Positions 5,058 to 8,864 of a DNA stretch of 8,864 nucleotides are shown one piece after another. The notes beneath the pieces were generated by a model that saw only the letters and a program-made list of their open reading frames with translations, ran no database searches and had not been told where the DNA came from. The stretch is from JAWXTP01 sp044433415. GTDB taxonomy: Bacteria > Bacteroidota > Bacteroidia > Bacteroidales > Rikenellaceae. Numbering within the stretch: the first letter of the stretch is position 1; each line of letters starts with the position of its first letter. The stretch is from positions 1 to 8,864 of the forward strand of contig JAWXTP010000125.1 in the NCBI GenBank assembly GCA_044433415.1, written 5' to 3'. Both the position numbers and the translations under genes were made by a program.

Positions 5058-7619
5058 TTAACCAACGATTTCCTCAAAAGAAACTTCATATTTAGAGTCA
5101 AAAAGAGTCTTGTATTCTCTAGTAAAGTTGTCATAAGTAGTCTTAGCGATGCCGTTTTTACCTATTTCAATTAAGGTTTTACACTTAATCTTTAGAGCTT
5201 CTTCATCTGTTTTGTCAAAAATTAAAATTGTTGAAGCTAAGCTAATAATGTCATGCTTATTGATAGTCTTCTGTATTTGTAGCTGAGCAGTAGATATTAT
5301 AAGGTCAGAATACTCAGCCTTATATTGGTCAAAGAAATCAGCATTTTGGTTTGGTAATAGCTCACCAAAGTTAGCGATATCTTTTATGGTGTTACACGCC
5401 AAACCGCTATCCATAGAAGATACAGTATTTAATTTCTGCTGAGCGTATATGTAATCACAAAAGTCTGTTTGTGAGTATGTTATACGCCAGTAGCTATTTT
5501 CAGATACAAGAGCAAAGTCACCTACATTTTGTAAGATATTACGTATCTTGCTGATGTTTACATTACGATTGTTTTGTGCACTAGTATCTGACTTGTCAAA
5601 CCAAAGAAGTTCTTTAGTTTTATTGTTAGATATACCTTTCCCGTTTTTATTAGTGTATATGATAATCAATGCAAGTAGCTGCTTCATTATAGGAGTAAAC
5701 TCTTTAGTGATATCTATGTGGTCTCGGTTTATCACGGTGAAACCACCAAGAAGGTAAACTCCTGCTTGTTTCTCATGCTTATCTTGAACCAGTTCTCTTG
5801 TTATAGGTTCGGTTTTAGATGTTGTACCTTCAAGATCTTCTAATTCATCTGCTTGTGTAGAAGTTACTAAGCTAGCTTTCAGTGCTGCTTCTTTCTTGCG
5901 TTTAAAGTAAACAACAGCAAAAAGCAAACATGAAGATAGGATAGCTAGTAATACAAAGAATAGTGATTTCTTTTCTGACGATTTAGGTTCGTCAAGGAAA
6001 ACATCACTTTCTTGAAGAATAGGGTAGTTTATATTAAATATTCTTATCTTATATTTCTCAGTCTCAGGGTTTCTGTGAGTAATGACAGCGTAAAGTTTAG
6101 AATCACCTTTTACATAGAAAAGCTGAGCTTCTGAACGCACATCATGAAAGTTGTAAACCAAAGTATCAGCCTTAGGAGCGCTGATTTTAGGCTCACGCAA
6201 GTCTATTTCTTTCAAGACTAGGTAAGATACATTATTTATAGGCGTATAGAATAGAGATAACCCTTTATTTGGATTATCAGGATTGATAATAATATTCTTA
6301 GCAGCCACTTCTGTATGAATAGCATCATGCATATCCCACACCTTAGAAGCCTTATTTGTGCTAAAGTCGTATTTGTACAGGTCATTAAAAACTTCAGTGC
6401 CTAGTTCTTGTACGCCTGTTAAGTTGCCTATCCCACCAAAGATATAAGCCGTATCAGCGTTAACACCCATAGCAGCAAGGTAGCGTGGCTTAATAGGAGG
6501 GCTTAAACTTTGTAAGTCGTAACTGCCATCCTTATAAGAAAACAGGCTAGACTTGTACTTAAAATACCCATATCCAAAGAATTGCAATATAGAGCTATCC
6601 CTAGGTGAAGATATAAGGTTAGAATGTAGGTGCTTAGAAAGTTTGGTGTCTTTTACCGTAGGGTTCCATCTCTCTGTTTCAAAGTCAAATAAAGAAGTTG
6701 ATTGTTCGTCTTTATCTAAATACAGATACCTCAAAGTTTTATACTTATGATCATAAATTATAGAACTACTTTGAAGTCCTGACAAGAAAGAATCTCCTGT
6801 ATTAATAGTCTTTACTTCCTTTGTAATAAAGTCATAACTTGTAATTCCTTCTCTTGTTACTATATATAGAGTATGGTCGTCGTCAAATACCGTGTGCATT
6901 CTGTAAGGAGTATCACGGTTCCAAAGATTTTTCCAAGTCAGATGCTTGTCTAATAACCAGTTGTCGTTTTTGATTTCTAACTTAGCTCCATAATTTTCGT
7001 CTATAGTAAACCCCTTACCATGCTTATCCATTTTCCATAAGTAAGGTTTCTTTGAACCTATTTGAAACGATATGTCTCTAATAATTATAGGAGCAATATC
7101 GGTAGTATAAAATTTCTTAGTATTATTAGTACCGAAAAGTATCTGACACTCACTGTTGTCAGGGATTTCTGTATGTACGGTTGTAGTTAGTCCATTAATA
7201 TCTATAAATACTGAGTCCTTTAGTGGATCTATACGTAGTTTAATATTGTTAATTGTTCTTTCGTCTCTATATAAATCATTAAAACTAAGTAGTATATTGC
7301 CTTTAGATGTAGCACGAAGATAGGGATGCATCACCTCACTATCATTTGTAGAGATGATATCAAAATTAATGGTGTCATTAATAACAACGCGCGCTATGTA
7401 ACCAAATATTTTATTTTTACTCTGAGAAGTGAACTTAAAATCAAGGGTCATAGGTTCATTTAGCTTAAAAGGAGAGTCGCTAGGTACAGAGAAAGAGGTT
7501 TTCCTTTCTTTTGCCGTATCTTTAGAGTTGAAAATTAACCCGTACTGCGTATCTTGCGCATAAGAACTCACAACAAGAATTGTAAGTAATGTTAAGTATA
7601 TCAGTTTTTTAATCTTCAT
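5058..7619 (-). CDS. transmembrane transcription regulator: periplasmic sensor with beta-propeller, SARP-like cytoplasmic domain
   Basis: An 853-residue membrane-spanning one-component regulator. Residues 1-21 are a signal peptide (ending SSYA). Residues about 25-190 are beta-rich and resemble a LamG/concanavalin-like fold (FSVPSDSPFKLNEPMTLDF). Residues about 235-535 look like a beta-propeller with a recognisable Kelch-type blade at 379-430 (YLAAMGVNADTAYIFGG, then FNDLYKYDFSTNK and W428). Residues 551-572 form one transmembrane helix followed by KRKK, placing the rest in the cytoplasm. Residues about 619-725 look like a SARP/OmpR-type winged helix (YLLGGFTVINRD, MKQLLALIIIYTNK, SNNKTKELLWFDKS, NISKIRNIL, SYWRI). 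Residues about 745-850 are helical, like the bacterial transcriptional activator (TPR-like) domain. Such proteins are often annotated only as Kelch or galactose-oxidase-like. Being divergent from an exported, possibly SusC-type gene, it probably senses a ligand in the periplasm and controls that uptake locus (inference). Confidence 0.82.
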   Translation of the reverse strand: MKIKKLIYLTLLTILVVSSYAQDTQYGLIFNSKDTAKERKTSFSVPSDSPFKLNEPMTLDFKFTSQSKNKIFGYIARVVINDTINFDIISTNDSEVMHPYLRATSKGNILLSFNDLYRDERTINNIKLRIDPLKDSVFIDINGLTTTVHTEIPDNSECQILFGTNNTKKFYTTDIAPIIIRDISFQIGSKKPYLWKMDKHGKGFTIDENYGAKLEIKNDNWLLDKHLTWKNLWNRDTPYRMHTVFDDDHTLYIVTREGITSYDFITKEVKTINTGDSFLSGLQSSSIIYDHKYKTLRYLYLDKDEQSTSLFDFETERWNPTVKDTKLSKHLHSNLISSPRDSSILQFFGYGYFKYKSSLFSYKDGSYDLQSLSPPIKPRYLAAMGVNADTAYIFGGIGNLTGVQELGTEVFNDLYKYDFSTNKASKVWDMHDAIHTEVAAKNIIINPDNPNKGLSLFYTPINNVSYLVLKEIDLREPKISAPKADTLVYNFHDVRSEAQLFYVKGDSKLYAVITHRNPETEKYKIRIFNINYPILQESDVFLDEPKSSEKKSLFFVLLAILSSCLLFAVVYFKRKKEAALKASLVTSTQADELEDLEGTTSKTEPITRELVQDKHEKQAGVYLLGGFTVINRDHIDITKEFTPIMKQLLALIIIYTNKNGKGISNNKTKELLWFDKSDTSAQNNRNVNISKIRNILQNVGDFALVSENSYWRITYSQTDFCDYIYAQQKLNTVSSMDSGLACNTIKDIANFGELLPNQNADFFDQYKAEYSDLIISTAQLQIQKTINKHDIISLASTILIFDKTDEEALKIKCKTLIEIGKNGIAKTTYDNFTREYKTLFDSKYEVSFEEIVG

Positions 7620-7673
7620 TGTAAGCAGTTTAAAAGTAATAGAATTTTGCGTTATTCTTAAGTGTTGTTAGGT

Positions 7674-7703
7674 GTGTTAACACTGGTTGAAAGTACAAAT
7701 ATA
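7674..7703 (-). promoter_or_regulatory. predicted promoter of the transmembrane regulator with an adjacent palindrome
   Basis: On the minus strand TATATTTG (7696-7703) is an exact TAnnTTTG -7 box; no good -33 TTTG is seen. Transcription would start near 7690, giving a leader of about 70 nt. Just downstream of that start is the perfect 10-bp palindrome GTGTTAACAC (7674-7683), with a further AGTGTT at 7661-7666 that matches AACACT at 7679-7684. This could be an operator for autoregulation, but that is a guess from position alone. Confidence 0.45.
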
Positions 7704-7880
7704 AACATTTTTTGTGAATATTATGTATGATTTAAAACTGTTTGAAAAATTTCAATATGTTTGATTTCTAGATGTTTACTGTTTGTGTTTGTTACTTACT
7801 GACTATCAAAAGGTTATGGTGTTTTAGCTTGTCTTTTTTAGACGTTGGAATAAAAAAATATTAAGAAAATGTTAATAAAA

Positions 7881-7912
7881 TTTGGAAAATAATATTCTTT
7901 TATCTACTTTTG
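7881..7912 (+). promoter_or_regulatory. consensus Bacteroidota promoter of the exported-protein gene, far upstream
   Basis: TTTG (7881-7884), then 20 nt, then TACTTTTG (7905-7912) matches both the -33 and the -7 consensus without mismatch. It is the best promoter in the window. Transcription would start near 7919 and proceed toward the gene starting at 8708, leaving about 790 nt of leader. The bases from the regulator start to this promoter (7620-7880) hold only the regulator's own promoter and palindrome. Confidence 0.72.
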
Positions 7913-8012
7913 GATTTTAATATGAAAGTAAAGGTGTTTTAATGAATATTTTTTAACATCTAGCTAAAATCGAACAATACAATTTTCGGGGGAATATTGT
8001 ATTGCTTTTTAA

Positions 8013-8094
8013 CTTATATGTCTAGTGTAGTATAAGTGTCTAGGGGGAATAAGTATAAGATTTAGTAGTTATATCTTATATGTCTAATGTACTA
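8013..8094 (+). repeat. 20-bp direct repeat pair within the leader
   Basis: CTTATATGTCTAGTGTAGTA (8013-8032) and CTTATATGTCTAATGTACTA (8075-8094) match at 18 of 20 positions, 62 bp apart. Each is followed within about 10-16 nt by the GGGG(G)AA motif. TATAAG segments at 8031-8036 and 8054-8059 can each pair with either CTTATA, so the RNA could switch between alternative folds. Confidence 0.75.
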
Positions 8095-8190
8095 CAAAAT
8101 CAGGGGAAAGTTTATTTTAGGTATTTGTTTACCTAAACAGTTATGAAGGAAACACATAAGGTATCCATAGTTGGTTATATCTTATTATAA

Positions 8191-8481
8191 GTATGATATG
8201 CAATAATGATTAGGGAAAAATCAAAAGCATTTAATTTAGCTTTATAGTTACGTGTGCTATAGAGTTGTAAAAAAGCACGTGTTTGGTAATGCATAATAAT
8301 GTATTAGTTATATGCCATAAGTTTGTTTTGAAGAAATATAAGAAACATTCTTAAATGTATGATGTATAAAAGTGATTAGGGAAAATCGCATCTTTTATCT
8401 ATGCTTTATAGTTGCGTGTGCTATAAGGTTGTTCTGGGGACACGCATGTAATATGCAGTTTTAAATAATTGTGTATTAGTA
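8191..8481 (+). repeat. duplicated 120-bp module (8191-8309 and 8357-8481) within the leader
   Basis: Two diverged direct copies spaced 166 bp apart run in the same order: GTATGAT, then GATTAGGGAAAA, a small hairpin, a 23-nt segment identical but for one base (8239-8261 and 8403-8425), GTTGT, and finally GTATTAGT. In both copies a 5-bp stem closes over a 21-22 nt loop: ACGTG/CACGT in the first (8250-8254 with 8276-8280) and GCGTG/CACGC in the second (8414-8418 with 8441-8445). The closing A-T pair of the first is a G-C pair in the second. The loops diverge in their second half. Confidence 0.75.
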
Positions 8482-8707
8482 ATTTATTGTTTTAAAATCA
8501 GGGGAAATAAATAAGTTTAGGACTTATCGTATGATGAGTTCCTGGGATTGCTACACCTTTTTGTAAAGAAATACTAATAAAATAATTTAAAAGAAAAGAA
8601 AAACTGAATTTGCCAATGAATTAAAGAAATTGATTAAGGAAAATTATATGTAAGGTTAGTCTTTGCATATTTAACAAACAAAATTATCCACCTAAAATTT
8701 TAAATTT

Positions 8708-8864
8708 ATGAGTAATAATTACTTAACTAACAGGAGGGATTTGATTAAAAAATCCTTCGCATGTGCGCTAGTGATAGGTATGTCAGCGTTTACGGTGACT
8801 CCATCATACGCAAATGATGCTTATACAAAGGTATCAAACGAAAATGAAGCAGATCAGTCTTTTA
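8708..8864 (+). CDS. exported protein, N-terminal part; possibly SusC/RagA-type TonB-dependent receptor
   Basis: An open frame from ATG 8708 runs off the right edge after 52 codons. It begins MSNNYLTNRRDLIKKS, followed by a hydrophobic core (FACALVIGMSAFTV) and a likely signal-peptidase site after TPSYA (residue 35). The mature protein would begin NDAYTKVSNENEADQ. The long positively charged n-region and the position next to a membrane-spanning regulator, behind a very long leader, are what one often sees for SusC-type outer-membrane transporters, but no diagnostic part (CarboxypepD-like domain, plug, TonB box) is inside the window. The family is therefore only inferred; export to the envelope is well supported. 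No Shine-Dalgarno is visible before the start. Confidence 0.6.
   Translation, partial: MSNNYLTNRRDLIKKSFACALVIGMSAFTVTPSYANDAYTKVSNENEADQSF

Larger units (their letters stand above)
7919..8707 (+). ncRNA. long structured leader or non-coding RNA upstream of the exported-protein gene
   Basis: About 790 nt with no credible reading frame. It contains several hairpins: 7974-8004 (CAATACAAT pairs with ATTGTATTG, G-rich loop), 8054-8080 (TATAAGAT/ATCTTATA), 8116-8137 (TTTAGGTA/TACCTAAA, 6-nt loop) and 8519-8543 (AGGACTTATC against GATGAG-TTCCT with one bulge). The motif GGG(G)GAA stands out on this A/T-rich strand at 7988, 8043, 8103, 8213, 8379 and 8501; the 14-mer AAAATCAGGGGAAA occurs twice (8096-8109, 8494-8507). 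The last 150 nt before the ATG are A-rich and look unstructured. I do not recognise any known riboswitch. Whether it is the mRNA leader or a separate RNA cannot be told from sequence. Confidence 0.5.

Noticed and set aside
5548..5757. Open frame of 69 codons on the plus strand inside the regulator gene
   Set aside because: It is the reverse of the SARP-like domain; the regulator frame is long and has clear domain motifs.
6553..6750. Open frame of 65 codons on the plus strand inside the regulator gene
   Set aside because: It is antisense to the propeller region and has no independent support.
7919..8707. Short leader peptides (for example ATG at 8080, 18 codons, and at 8143, 15 codons)
   Set aside because: No ribosome-binding signal, no shared coding pattern between the duplicated units (the matching ATG at 8018 ends after 5 codons) and strong stem-loop signal instead.
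7620..8707. Invertible (phase-variable) promoter
   Set aside because: I looked for long inverted repeats flanking the promoter at 7881-7912 and found none; the repeats in the interval are direct and lie downstream, and no invertase gene is visible.

Overview
The window looks like a chromosomal segment of a member of Bacteroidota, most likely of the Bacteroidales. The evidence is a low G+C content, starts without strong Shine-Dalgarno sequences, promoter-like pairs of the Bacteroidota type (-33 TTTG, -7 TAnnTTTG), a NigD-like lipoprotein, an ECF sigma factor coupled to a double-membrane-spanning anti-sigma/porin protein, and a transmembrane propeller/SARP-like regulator. The genus cannot be read from the sequence. 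No transposase, integrase, tRNA, rRNA or CRISPR array is visible.

Layout. At 1-498 (minus) is the 5' part of enolase with its own promoter. At 827-3459 is a three-gene envelope-signalling module: a NigD-like lipoprotein (minus) divergent from an ECF sigma factor, which overlaps by 4 bp a protein with a cytoplasmic N-terminus, one inner-membrane helix, a long disordered linker and a C-terminal outer-membrane beta-barrel. This matches the Dma (dual membrane-spanning anti-sigma) architecture, whose founding system in Bacteroides thetaiotaomicron controls outer-membrane vesiculation through a NigD protein. The divergent genes share a palindromic intergenic region that carries a -7-like box in each arm.

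At 3460-4241 is a non-coding interval with a terminator, a long inverted repeat containing 11-bp tandem repeats, two 169-bp hairpin elements that differ by nine compensatory base-pair changes, a LacI/GalR-type operator-like cluster and a promoter that fires into the second hairpin. It ends at a small outer-membrane beta-barrel gene (4242-5000).

At 5058-7619 (minus) is a large membrane-spanning transcription regulator (periplasmic sensor, beta-propeller, one helix, cytoplasmic SARP-like DNA-binding region). It is divergent from an exported protein cut by the window end (8708 onward), plausibly a SusC/RagA-type TonB-dependent receptor. Between them, a well-matched promoter (7881-7912) lies about 790 nt upstream of that start, so the gene probably has a very long leader. 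The leader is full of hairpins, duplicated modules and recurring GGGGAA motifs.

The strongest candidates for something undescribed are the co-varying 169-bp hairpins and the long modular leader. The sigma/Dma/NigD module is the best-supported functional system, but its type is already known.
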